The translations under genes were made by a program, and so were the position numbers. Source: an uncultured Lachnospiraceae bacterium (GTDB lineage: Bacteria; Bacillota; Clostridia; Lachnospirales; Lachnospiraceae). Taken from it: DNA of 21,267 bases. Within the stretch, counting starts at the first letter, position 1, and each line of letters begins with the position of its first letter. Where the stretch lies: positions 1 through 21,267 of the forward strand of contig CAJUTD010000020.1 in the NCBI GenBank assembly GCA_910589635.1. The letters are read 5' to 3'. This document shows, one piece after another, positions 14,640-21,267 of this stretch. The notes beneath the pieces are model-generated. The model made no database searches, had not been told where the DNA came from, and saw only the letters and a list, made by a program, of their open reading frames with translations.

Positions 14640-15041
14640 CTATGTACTCGGATGGACGCTGACATAAATCATGAATTCTTGAAGCTCTCCCTGCTCATCA
14701 AATCTTCGTGGAAATGCCGCTGCCGATACCGGCCGCATCTCTCCGTCAATTTTCCGCAGATAAGAGAAGACAACTTTCGTCTCCCCGCTGCTAAACTGCT
14801 CCCGCAGATTCTCTGTAGAAAGCAGATGCGAAATGCGCTCGCGGTCGTTTTCCTCCACCATTTCGCGTACTACAAGCTGAATCATCTTCTCATATCTGCC
14901 AATGTGAAAATCATCCCTCAAGATTTCCGCCAGCTTCTTCTCCTCCCTCGGTCCTTTTAAAATCCTGCAACCGTCTGGTTTTAAAGATACCAGCATAATT
15001 TTATAATACTCTGGTACCCCGTACTTATCCTGATATTCCAT
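14640..15041 (-). CDS. Small PAS-like protein of unknown function
   Basis: A 133-residue soluble protein without signal peptide or membrane helix. The second half (about 65-128: RISHLLSTENLREQF..., KVVFSYLRKIDGEMRPVSAAAFPRRFDEQGELQEFMIYVS) resembles the C-terminal half of PAS sensor domains that sit in front of GGDEF or kinase modules in Lachnospiraceae: a beta hairpin with 'F-x-Y-R-x-x-D-G' and 'F-D-E-x-G-E-L' turns. Here it stands alone with no output domain. An AAGGGAAG site lies about 9 bases before the ATG. It precedes the L,D-transpeptidase on the same strand. It could be a stand-alone sensor, or a remnant of a larger signalling protein. The PAS assignment is by pattern only. Confidence 0.6.
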   Translation of the reverse strand: MEYQDKYGVPEYYKIMLVSLKPDGCRILKGPREEKKLAEILRDDFHIGRYEKMIQLVVREMVEENDRERISHLLSTENLREQFSSGETKVVFSYLRKIDGEMRPVSAAAFPRRFDEQGELQEFMIYVSVHPST

Positions 15042-15185
15042 ATTGCTATACTTCCCTTTTCCAATAATACCACTTGCTCCCCAGCAAGGTAATGTATCTT
15101 TTGCAAATATTTTCTTATTCTTTTCTTAATAGTTACTGTCAACTGGTTAATGACATTCAAGTAAGGAGGACAATCCCCCGCATAA

Positions 15186-15214
15186 ATTATAACAGTTCCG
15201 TCCAGCCCGGTAAA
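15186..15214 (-). promoter_or_regulatory. Candidate promoter for the PAS-like gene and L,D-transpeptidase
   Basis: In the 291-base gene-free stretch 15042-15332, the minus strand carries -35 TTTACC (15209-15214), a 17-bp spacer and -10 TATAAT (15186-15191). The leader would be about 138 nt and contains a small GGGGGA/TCCTCC hairpin near 15165-15180. A closer TTGACA lacks a good -10. Nothing else recognisable is in this stretch; a 92-codon frame through it has no ribosome binding site. Confidence 0.45.
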
Positions 15215-15332
15215 CATAACAACTGTGCATGAAAGCAATCCAATTGCGACCGGCTCCAACGAAATAATCTAACTATATGCAGAAAAATCTGCTTGATTAC
15301 ATTACCATTTTAATCTTCCAACAGGATAATGT

Positions 15333-15854
15333 TTAAAGTTCAAATGGGCATATCCTGCCCTGCGCAATGCTTTGGGAAACGTCAATTACCCGCTGGTTCT
15401 TTGAACCGCGGAATTGCAGGGAAATATCCTTCTCTCCCTGCACAAATTCCCCATCTATCAGGACATCGAGAAGCGATAACATTTCGTCCGTAACCTCGCA
15501 TCTCGCCGCGCTGCCCTTCCACAGCTGCCCATCTAACAGATACCCCGTATAACACCAGATCGTCTTATGCGGATACCGCTTCCTTACCTTCTTCAGAAAC
15601 GGCAGTAGCGCACGTTGATTAACCGGTTCAAACGGCTCTCCTCCCAGCACCGTCAGACCTGCAATAAAATCGGGTTCCAAAAGCCCGAGAATCTCTTCCT
15701 GCGTTTCCTCTGTAAATTCCTGTCCATAATCAAAATCCCATGTTTCCGAGTTAAAACATCCCTCGCAATGGTGGGTACATCCTGACACAAACAAAGAAAC
15801 CCGCACGCCTGGCCCATTCGCTATATCTGTCTTCTTAATCTGAGCATAATTCAC
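15333..15854 (-). CDS. nrdG: Anaerobic ribonucleotide reductase activating enzyme
   Basis: A radical-SAM enzyme that places the glycyl radical on NrdD, allowing deoxynucleotide synthesis without oxygen. At 173 residues it has the normal length. The 4Fe-4S/SAM cluster motif C-x3-C-x2-C is at Cys26, Cys30 and Cys33 (GCTHHCEGCFN), preceded by the family N-terminus MNYAQIKKTDIANGPGVRVS, which fixes the start even though the codon is GTG. GGEPF (about 71-75) is the SAM-binding GGE motif. It lies 74 bases after nrdD on the same strand, the standard nrdDG order. The nearest purine-rich site (AAAGGGG) is about 13 bases from the GTG, so translation may be modest; an activase is needed in smaller amounts than the reductase. 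Confidence 0.96.
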   Translation of the reverse strand: MNYAQIKKTDIANGPGVRVSLFVSGCTHHCEGCFNSETWDFDYGQEFTEETQEEILGLLEPDFIAGLTVLGGEPFEPVNQRALLPFLKKVRKRYPHKTIWCYTGYLLDGQLWKGSAARCEVTDEMLSLLDVLIDGEFVQGEKDISLQFRGSKNQRVIDVSQSIAQGRICPFEL

Positions 15855-15928
15855 AGTAAAAGCATCGCCCCTTTCTTATTCGTGGAAAAGATACGATAAA
15901 GCATCTCTCTTTCCATCATCCAATATAT

Positions 15929-18091
15929 TTACAGATGCATCACTCTCTCCTGAATTTCCTGGGTTCTTCCCTGGTTCCAGAACTGCGTCCCGATATAGCC
16001 GCATGTCCTACGCGCCACATTCATCTTACTCTCATCTTGATTCTGGCAGTTGGGACATTCCCATACCAGCTTTCCATGCTTGTCCGACACAATTTTTATT
16101 TCACCCTCATAACCGCATACTTGACAGTAATCGCTCTTAGTATTCAGCTCTCCGTACATAATATTCTCATAAATATGCTGCATAACAGTGAGAACCGCGT
16201 CGATATTACCCTGCATATTTGGCACTTCGACGTAGCTGACCGCACCTCCGGGTGAAAGTTTCTGGAACTGCGCCTCAAAAGTCAGCTTGCTGAATGCGTC
16301 AATCTCCTCTGTCACATGGATATGGTAGCTGTTGGTGATATAATTCTTATCGGTCACTCCCTCAATCACGCCAAACCTGCGCTGCAAACATTTGGCAAAC
16401 TTGTATGTGGTGGACTCAAGCGGCGTACCGTAAAGACTGAAATCAATGTCACTCTCTTCCCGCCAGCGCTGACATGCCGCATTCATATGCTCCATAACTT
16501 TGAGGGCAAACGGCGTTGCTGCTGCATCCGTATGGGATTTGCCGGTCATATATCTGGTACATTCACAAAGTCCCGCATAGCCCAAAGAAATTGTTGAATA
16601 TCCATGATAGAGAAGCTCATCAATAACTTCTCCCTTTTTCAGGCGCGCAAGCGCACCATACTGCCACAGTATCGGCGCCACGTCGGAAGGCGTCCCTTTC
16701 AAACGTTCATGGCGGAGCATCAATGCCCTGCGGCACAACTCAAGCCTCTCATCAAAAATACGCCAGAATTTATCCCTGTCCCCTTTAGAAGAGCAGGCGA
16801 TGTCCACCAGATTGAGCGTCACGACACCCTGATTAAATCTGCCATAAAATTTCGGCTGGTTGTCTTTATCATGATATACTGTCAGAAAAGAGCGACAGCC
16901 CATGCAGGGATAGCAATAGCCCTGTTTATTTTCTTTCATGACTTTCTCTGAGATATAATCCGGCACCATACGCTTTGCGGTGCATTTTGCCGCCAGCCTG
17001 GTTAAATCCCAGTAACGGCTTCCCTCGCGTATATTGTCCTCCTCAAGCACATAAATCAGCTTAGGAAACGCCGGCGTAATATAAACGCCCTTCTCATTCT
17101 TCACGCCCTGCATGCGCTGCAACAGCATCTCTTTAATCACCAGCGCCAGGTCGTCCCTGAGCCTGCCTTCCTCAACTTCGTTCAGATACATGAACACGGT
17201 GACAAAAGGCGCCTGCCCATTCGTTGTCATCAATGTAATCACCTGATACTGGATCATCTGTACCCCACGGCGGATTTCCTCTTTGACACGCATCTCCGCC
17301 ACTTCATTGACCTTTTCTTCCACTAACGGCAGCCCTGCCGCCATGTACTCCCGCCGTACCATTTTCCTCAATTTCTGCCGGCTTACCTCCACAAACGGTG
17401 CAAGATGGGAAAGTGTTATGCTCTGCCCGCCATACTGTGAACTGGCAATCTGTGCGATCGCCTGGGTTGCTACATTGCACGCCGTGGAAAAACTCTTGGG
17501 ACGTTCAATCATGGTCTCGCTGATTACCGTGCCATTCTCAAGCATGTCCTCCAGGTTTACAAGGCAACAATTGTGCATGTGCTGCGCAAAGTAATCGGAA
17601 TCATGAAAATGGATTTTCCCTTCTTCATGTGCCTGGACAATGTCTTCGGGCAGCAGAAAACGCCTGGTTATATCTTTGCTGACCTCTCCTGCCATATAAT
17701 CCCTCTGGACACTGTTGACAATCGGATTCTTATTGGAGTTCTCCTGCTTAATCTCCTCATTGTCGCATTCAATCAGGCTCAAAATCTGCTGGTCCGTTGA
17801 GTTTGACTTGCGCACCAATGCACGTTTGTAACGGTATGTGATATATTTTCTCGCCACTTCGTACGCTTTGCAGGCCATAATCTCGTTCTCTACCATATCC
17901 TGAATCTCTTCCACATTGTATATCCGCTCCATGGACGCGCAGGTATCGGTAATATGCTGTGCAATCTCATCAATCTGTTCCTCCGACAACCTGTCGCTTT
18001 CCGCCACCTCTTGATTTGCTTTGGCAACGGCATCCACAATTTTGCTTTTGTCAAACCCCGTTTCTTTTCCGCTTCGCTTGATAATTTTCAT
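15929..18091 (-). CDS. nrdD: Anaerobic (class III) ribonucleoside-triphosphate reductase
   Basis: A glycyl-radical enzyme that reduces ribonucleoside triphosphates to deoxy forms in the absence of oxygen. The 720-residue protein has an N-terminal ATP-cone (about 1-90, starting KIIKRSGKETGFDKSKI) for allosteric control, the catalytic barrel, a zinc site of four cysteines (656, 659, 679, 682) and the radical loop RRTCGYIG with Gly698. Start choice: the frame opens at a TTG (18106), but AAGGAG lies 6 bases before the ATG at 18091, and the TTG would place that site inside the coding region, so 18091 is taken. nrdG follows. The promoter region carries NrdR-like boxes, as expected for this gene. 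It indicates an anaerobic lifestyle; no oxygen-dependent reductase is in the window. Confidence 0.97.
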   Translation of the reverse strand: MKIIKRSGKETGFDKSKIVDAVAKANQEVAESDRLSEEQIDEIAQHITDTCASMERIYNVEEIQDMVENEIMACKAYEVARKYITYRYKRALVRKSNSTDQQILSLIECDNEEIKQENSNKNPIVNSVQRDYMAGEVSKDITRRFLLPEDIVQAHEEGKIHFHDSDYFAQHMHNCCLVNLEDMLENGTVISETMIERPKSFSTACNVATQAIAQIASSQYGGQSITLSHLAPFVEVSRQKLRKMVRREYMAAGLPLVEEKVNEVAEMRVKEEIRRGVQMIQYQVITLMTTNGQAPFVTVFMYLNEVEEGRLRDDLALVIKEMLLQRMQGVKNEKGVYITPAFPKLIYVLEEDNIREGSRYWDLTRLAAKCTAKRMVPDYISEKVMKENKQGYCYPCMGCRSFLTVYHDKDNQPKFYGRFNQGVVTLNLVDIACSSKGDRDKFWRIFDERLELCRRALMLRHERLKGTPSDVAPILWQYGALARLKKGEVIDELLYHGYSTISLGYAGLCECTRYMTGKSHTDAAATPFALKVMEHMNAACQRWREESDIDFSLYGTPLESTTYKFAKCLQRRFGVIEGVTDKNYITNSYHIHVTEEIDAFSKLTFEAQFQKLSPGGAVSYVEVPNMQGNIDAVLTVMQHIYENIMYGELNTKSDYCQVCGYEGEIKIVSDKHGKLVWECPNCQNQDESKMNVARRTCGYIGTQFWNQGRTQEIQERVMHL

Positions 18092-18108
18092 CAAATTCTC
18101 CTTCAAAA

Positions 18109-18154
18109 TAACTAAATATAGTATCGTTTTCTTAAGTAAGCACTATATATGCTT
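18109..18154. promoter_or_regulatory. Pair of NrdR-box-like operators upstream of nrdDG
   Basis: Two 16-bp sites match the NrdR box ACACTATATATAGTGT. Box 1 (18109-18124), read on the minus strand, matches 12 of 16. Box 2 (18139-18154) has a CACTATATAT core and lies inside a near-complete palindrome (18136-18156, arms GTAAGCA/TGCTTAC). Their centres are 30 bp apart, close to the three helical turns usual for NrdR pairs. Box 2 covers the predicted transcription start. NrdR is the dATP/ATP-responsive repressor of nrd operons. Confidence 0.6.
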
Positions 18155-18158
18155 ACCC

Positions 18159-18187
18159 ACTATAACATTATCTTTCCCAAAAAGCAA
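18159..18187 (-). promoter_or_regulatory. Sigma-A promoter of nrdDG
   Basis: On the minus strand: -35 TTGCTT (18182-18187), 17-bp spacer, -10 TATAGT (18159-18164). The predicted start, near 18152, falls within the second NrdR-like box. Confidence 0.7.
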
Positions 18188-18227
18188 GTTGAAATATCTA
18201 ATGCACTGTTAAATTATTTCCAATTAT

Positions 18228-18264
18228 ATAATCTCCTCTTGATTCTGACACACAAAGAGATTAT
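18228..18264. promoter_or_regulatory. Inverted repeat around the -35 of the NlpC/P60 gene
   Basis: ATAATCTC (18228-18235) and GAGATTAT (18257-18264) are perfect 8-base inverted repeats with 21 bases between. They flank the -35 of the plus-strand promoter and touch its -10, so they could be a repressor or activator site. No family is recognised. Confidence 0.35.
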
Positions 18265-18267
18265 CAT
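18239..18267 (+). promoter_or_regulatory. Candidate promoter of the Ig-like/NlpC-P60 gene
   Basis: -35 TTGATT (18239-18244), 17-bp spacer, -10 TATCAT (18262-18267). The start would be near 18274, about 42 bases before the ATG. Confidence 0.5.
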
Positions 18268-18315
18268 ATAGATATGTGTCGTGTAGTTTTATTTTTACTT
18301 TAGGAGGCGTTACGA

Positions 18316-20847
18316 ATGAAAATCAAGAAATTAATTACCTTCGCACTAAGCTGTCTGCTGATACTGGAAACGCCCTTTATCTCCCAGGCAGCCGAACTTT
18401 CAGAAACGGAGGCCCCAACTGTGGAGGCATCTTCCCTGGAGGATACCGATACTCAAAAGGAAATCTACTCTCAAGATGGCGTTACGATTGAACCTGAGAA
18501 CAGTGCTCAAGCAGAATCTACGCAAACCACTACTAAACTCACTGTCAGTTTAAACCAGAGCGCTGCCAGCCTTACTGCCGGTTCTACCTTACAGTTAAAA
18601 TCAACCGTTTCCGGTTACGATACCTCGGTTACAGACAATCAATTACAGATTTCCTGGTCATCCGACAAACAGAATATCGCTTCTGTCTCATCACAGGGAC
18701 TTGTCAGTGCACACAAATCTGGTAAAGCTGTGATTACTGCCAACGCTGTACTCAAATCGGCGGGCCGCACTTATACTGCTTCTTCCTCCTGCACAGTCAC
18801 TGTGGCAAATAAGATTAATTTAAATAAGAAGAAACTAACTTTATATACATGCCAAACTTCAACATTAAGTGCAACGACTGCGCCCTCCGGCACTGTAAAG
18901 TGGCACTCCTCCAACAAATCTGTCGTCACAGTCAGTCAGCAGGGGAAACTCAAGCCCAAGAAGACCGGAACGGCAACAATCACTGCCACGGCAAACGGCG
19001 TGTCGGACACCTGCAAGGTCACCATCAAAGAGCCCTCGCTGGAATTAGAACGTGATAAGAGAGCTTATGTAAAGAACCCTGTAGAGCTGCATGTCCAGGT
19101 TGCCCCGAAAGGAAACATCACATGGAAGTCCTCAGACAAAACGATCGCTGAGGTAAACGATAAGGGTAAGATAACCCCTAAGAAAAAAGGTACCGTTACC
19201 ATTACGGCAACCTGCCATGGACTAAAAAAATCCTGCAAAGTTACCGTAAAAAACCCTTCCGTCAGGATGAGCACAGAAAAAGTTATTCTCTTTGCAGAAA
19301 GTGAACATGCCCTCAACGCCTCAGCGCACCCATCTTCCAAACTTACCTACCGCTCCTCCAACCCAAAAGTAGCTAAGGTATCACGAGATGGGAAAATTAT
19401 AGGTGTCCGCTCCGGAACTGCTACCATCACAGCATCCGTACCTGGCGCCAAAGTTTCCTGCGAAGTAACCATACTGAGAAACAGCCATAAGCTCAGCCGC
19501 TCCTCACAGACTTTAATGAAAGGCGGCAGCACAACAATCTATATGTCCGACACCTCTGCCCAGGATAATTTTTCCTTTGAGTTGTCTAATCCCTCCATTG
19601 CCAAACTCAAGGTCGACGGAAACGCCTGCAAAATTACTGCACGCGAGATTGGAAAAACTACTTTAAACGCATATTATACTACTTACATAGACGGCCAGCC
19701 CGTTACATGCAAGCAAACTTGCAGCATTAAAGTTATCGGCGCAGGCATTGTACAGCAACAGGCAGCCGTAGCCGTCGGCGCACACAAGTCCTTAACCTTA
19801 GAACATGTCGAGAAATCCGGCGTCAAGATTACCGGCACAGAATGGACATCCTCTAATCCGAGTATCGCCTCGGTAAACCGCCATACAGGCAATGTCACCG
19901 GCTTAAAATATGGCTCGGCAAAAATTACGGCAGTCATTAGCTATTCAGACGGCACTGCCAAGGAATACATAACAAGCTTAAAGGTCTCTCAGCCGAAAGC
20001 GAACAATAAAACTACCGTTGTCTCACTGGGACATTCACAGAAAGTCGGCTTAAGCGGCCTGACTTCTTACAGCAACACAACATGGAAGCTGAAAAAGAAA
20101 TCTCTGGCGTCCATTACCCCTGACGGCACTATCACGGCAGGCAAGAAAACCGGAAAGACAACGTTGACCATCAAGGCGGATGGCAAAACCATAAAACACA
20201 CAATTATCGTCACCAACCCCAGCCTGAAAACTTCCAGCACTTTGCTGGCACCGAAAAAAACAACCAAAATTAAGTTATCCGGTGTATGTGCCCAGAGTAA
20301 AATTACATATCATTCCATGAAGAAATCTATTGCCACAGTGAGTAAGACGGGCGTTGTCAAAGGAAATAAATGCGGAACTGCCAAGATTTCTGTCCGGGCA
20401 GACGGCAACAGCTTTACGTTCCAGGTACAAGTAGTTCCCCAGCGTGCAATCGACGCCTGCAAAACTGGCTACAACATTATGTACAGCTCTTCCTACAGCC
20501 AGGCACGGCGCATGAGCAGCGGCTACTACGATTGCAGCTCCCTGGTATTCCGCTCCTACGGCTGTGATACCGGTCTTTTGGGCGGCATCCCCTCTTGGGC
20601 GCCGACTGCGGCAGCTATGGCATCTTATATGGAACGCACTGGAAAAGTAATTTCTTACCGGGGCCTGAATGTGTCCAAGCTGCAACCAGGAGATTTAATA
20701 TTCTATAAAGCCCCCTATTCCAATGGACGGTACAAGAATATTTACCACGTCTCTATGTACTACGGCGACGGCTACCGCTTAGAAAAGCCTTTGCGTCCCT
20801 ATTACCCGGAACGGAATATCGTGATGATTGCAAGACCTGTACGATAA
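18316..20847 (+). CDS. Secreted cell-wall hydrolase: eight Ig-like (BIG2) repeats and NlpC/P60 domain
   Basis: A predicted extracellular peptidoglycan endopeptidase of 843 residues. Residues 1-26 form a signal peptide (KIKK start, cleavage near SQA-AE), followed by a Glu/Ser/Thr-rich linker to about residue 70. Eight Ig-like repeats of about 75-90 residues follow (about 70-705), several with the BIG2 pattern 'W.SSN..VA.V...G.V....G.A.ITA...G....C.VTV'; these are lysine-rich and probably bind the wall. The C-terminal NlpC/P60 domain (about 707-843) has catalytic Cys740 in YDCSSLV and His811 in YHVSMYYGDG, plus the PGDLIFY motif. The third polar residue, usually His/Asn/Gln, aligns with Glu823, an unusual choice. 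AGGAGG is 8 bases before the ATG. The gene stands alone, divergent from nrdD, and ends at a very long inverted repeat. No sortase signal is present. Confidence 0.93.
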   Translation: MKIKKLITFALSCLLILETPFISQAAELSETEAPTVEASSLEDTDTQKEIYSQDGVTIEPENSAQAESTQTTTKLTVSLNQSAASLTAGSTLQLKSTVSGYDTSVTDNQLQISWSSDKQNIASVSSQGLVSAHKSGKAVITANAVLKSAGRTYTASSSCTVTVANKINLNKKKLTLYTCQTSTLSATTAPSGTVKWHSSNKSVVTVSQQGKLKPKKTGTATITATANGVSDTCKVTIKEPSLELERDKRAYVKNPVELHVQVAPKGNITWKSSDKTIAEVNDKGKITPKKKGTVTITATCHGLKKSCKVTVKNPSVRMSTEKVILFAESEHALNASAHPSSKLTYRSSNPKVAKVSRDGKIIGVRSGTATITASVPGAKVSCEVTILRNSHKLSRSSQTLMKGGSTTIYMSDTSAQDNFSFELSNPSIAKLKVDGNACKITAREIGKTTLNAYYTTYIDGQPVTCKQTCSIKVIGAGIVQQQAAVAVGAHKSLTLEHVEKSGVKITGTEWTSSNPSIASVNRHTGNVTGLKYGSAKITAVISYSDGTAKEYITSLKVSQPKANNKTTVVSLGHSQKVGLSGLTSYSNTTWKLKKKSLASITPDGTITAGKKTGKTTLTIKADGKTIKHTIIVTNPSLKTSSTLLAPKKTTKIKLSGVCAQSKITYHSMKKSIATVSKTGVVKGNKCGTAKISVRADGNSFTFQVQVVPQRAIDACKTGYNIMYSSSYSQARRMSSGYYDCSSLVFRSYGCDTGLLGGIPSWAPTAAAMASYMERTGKVISYRGLNVSKLQPGDLIFYKAPYSNGRYKNIYHVSMYYGDGYRLEKPLRPYYPERNIVMIARPVR

Positions 20848-20852
20848 GTTCA

Positions 20853-20926
20853 GAACACCCCTATAGAAAAAGTCAGACCCTTCAAATATAAATTGATAGG
20901 GTCTGACTTTTTCTATAGGGGTGTTC
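20853..20926. terminator. Perfect 29-bp inverted repeat, probable bidirectional terminator
   Basis: Arms 20853-20881 and 20898-20926 are perfectly complementary over 29 bp, with a 16-nt loop that can pair four more bases (TCAA/TTGA). The inner part, AAAAAGTCAGACCC / GGGTCTGACTTTTT, is a classical two-way terminator between the convergent NlpC/P60 and putP genes. The outer part (GAACACCCCTATAG and its complement) extends the stem beyond the T run, which a terminator does not need. Confidence 0.8.
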
Positions 20927-20971
20927 CCCCTCATATCACGTTTTGACATTACTTTTAAAAGACGTTATATT

Positions 20972-21267
20972 TTATTTGATTGCACTATTGCCTTTTGCAG
21001 CTTCAAATTCCGCCAAAATTTCTTTGCCAGGTTCTTCCCACGAGGAATGCCGGGAGCAATTCATAAATGGCAAACGCTCCGCCCAAAGGCGCAACCAGGT
21101 ACTTCCATATAAATACAGTAGCGCCGCCGGCAACCATACCGGCAATTGCCCCTGGTAATGTCGTGCGCTTCCAGAACAATGCACAGATAATAACCGGACC
21201 GAAAGCTGCGCCAAATCCTGCCCAGGCAAATGATACAATGTTAAAAACAGAGCTGTTGGGGTCACGC
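20972..21267 (-). pseudogene. putP: PutP-type sodium/solute symporter, 3' end, apparently frameshifted by a small deletion
   Basis: The 5' part lies off the right edge. From 21266 leftward the frame reads RDPNSSVFNIVSFAWAGFGA, then AFGPVIICALFWKRTTLPGA, and on to IYELLPAFLV: the conserved C-terminal helices of sodium/proline symporters (SSS family). After ELLPAFLV the frame turns into GRTWQRNFGGI and stops at 21003. The normal PutP tail (EEPGKEILAEFEAAKG) is intact in another frame and ends at 20972. Comparison with family structure suggests that about 12-16 codons encoding the last membrane helix are missing between these parts and that the loss shifted the frame near 21038. The product would lack the final helix and native tail. 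A sequencing or assembly error is possible, so functional loss is inferred, not shown. Confidence 0.65.

Noticed and set aside
14981..15259. 92-codon minus-strand frame before the PAS-like gene
   Set aside because: It begins with TTG without a ribosome binding site, overlaps the supported PAS-like start by about 60 bases in another frame, and contains the promoter candidate.
15279..15292. GCAGA/TCTGC hairpin as terminator of nrdDG
   Set aside because: Only 5 bp, with no T run after it on the minus strand, and 40 bases past the stop; too weak to call.

Overview
The window looks like a chromosomal segment of a motile, anaerobic, low-to-mid-GC Gram-positive bacterium, most likely Lachnospiraceae or a close clostridial relative. 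The grounds are AGGAGG-type ribosome binding sites, an oxygen-sensitive class III ribonucleotide reductase, a class B sortase, wall proteins made of the Ig-like, MBG/YDG-like and BspA-type repeats common in that family, and the start of flgM behind a sigma-28 promoter. The species cannot be named from this sequence alone. No tRNA, rRNA, CRISPR array, insertion sequence or phage gene was seen.

Layout, left to right. (1) 1-218: the 5' end of flgM (minus strand) and its sigma-28 promoter; a flagellar locus probably continues off the left edge. (2) 244-10430: a three-gene surface operon on the minus strand, read from a promoter near 10.4 kb. It encodes a 2373-residue secreted protein with about 24 Ig-like repeats and two lysine-rich FnIII domains, then a class B sortase with an unusual cytoplasmic N-terminal region, then a BspA-type leucine-rich-repeat protein with a TPKTG sorting signal, and ends at a good terminator. 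(3) 10468-11178: an unrecognised cytosolic protein behind a perfect sigma-D type -10 box. (4) 11194-13034: lgt (minus) and an RlmI-like methyltransferase (plus), divergent from overlapping promoters; the methyltransferase leader holds an intrinsic-terminator hairpin. (5) 13049-15214: an L,D-transpeptidase and a small PAS-like protein (minus). (6) 15333-18187: nrdD-nrdG (minus) with NrdR-like boxes at the promoter. (7) 18228-20926: a secreted eight-repeat Ig-like/NlpC-P60 cell-wall hydrolase (plus), ending at a perfect 29-bp inverted repeat. (8) 20972-21267: the 3' end of a putP-type sodium symporter (minus) whose last helix appears removed by a frame-shifting deletion.

A large share of the coding capacity serves the cell envelope: lipoprotein maturation (lgt), peptidoglycan cross-linking and cutting (L,D-transpeptidase, NlpC/P60), covalent anchoring (sortase) and large surface repeat proteins. 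The most interesting parts are the giant-protein/sortase/BspA operon with its roughly 220-nt leader, the orphan gene at 10468-11115 that may belong to the motility regulon, and the methyltransferase leader. None of these is proven to be a new system from sequence alone.
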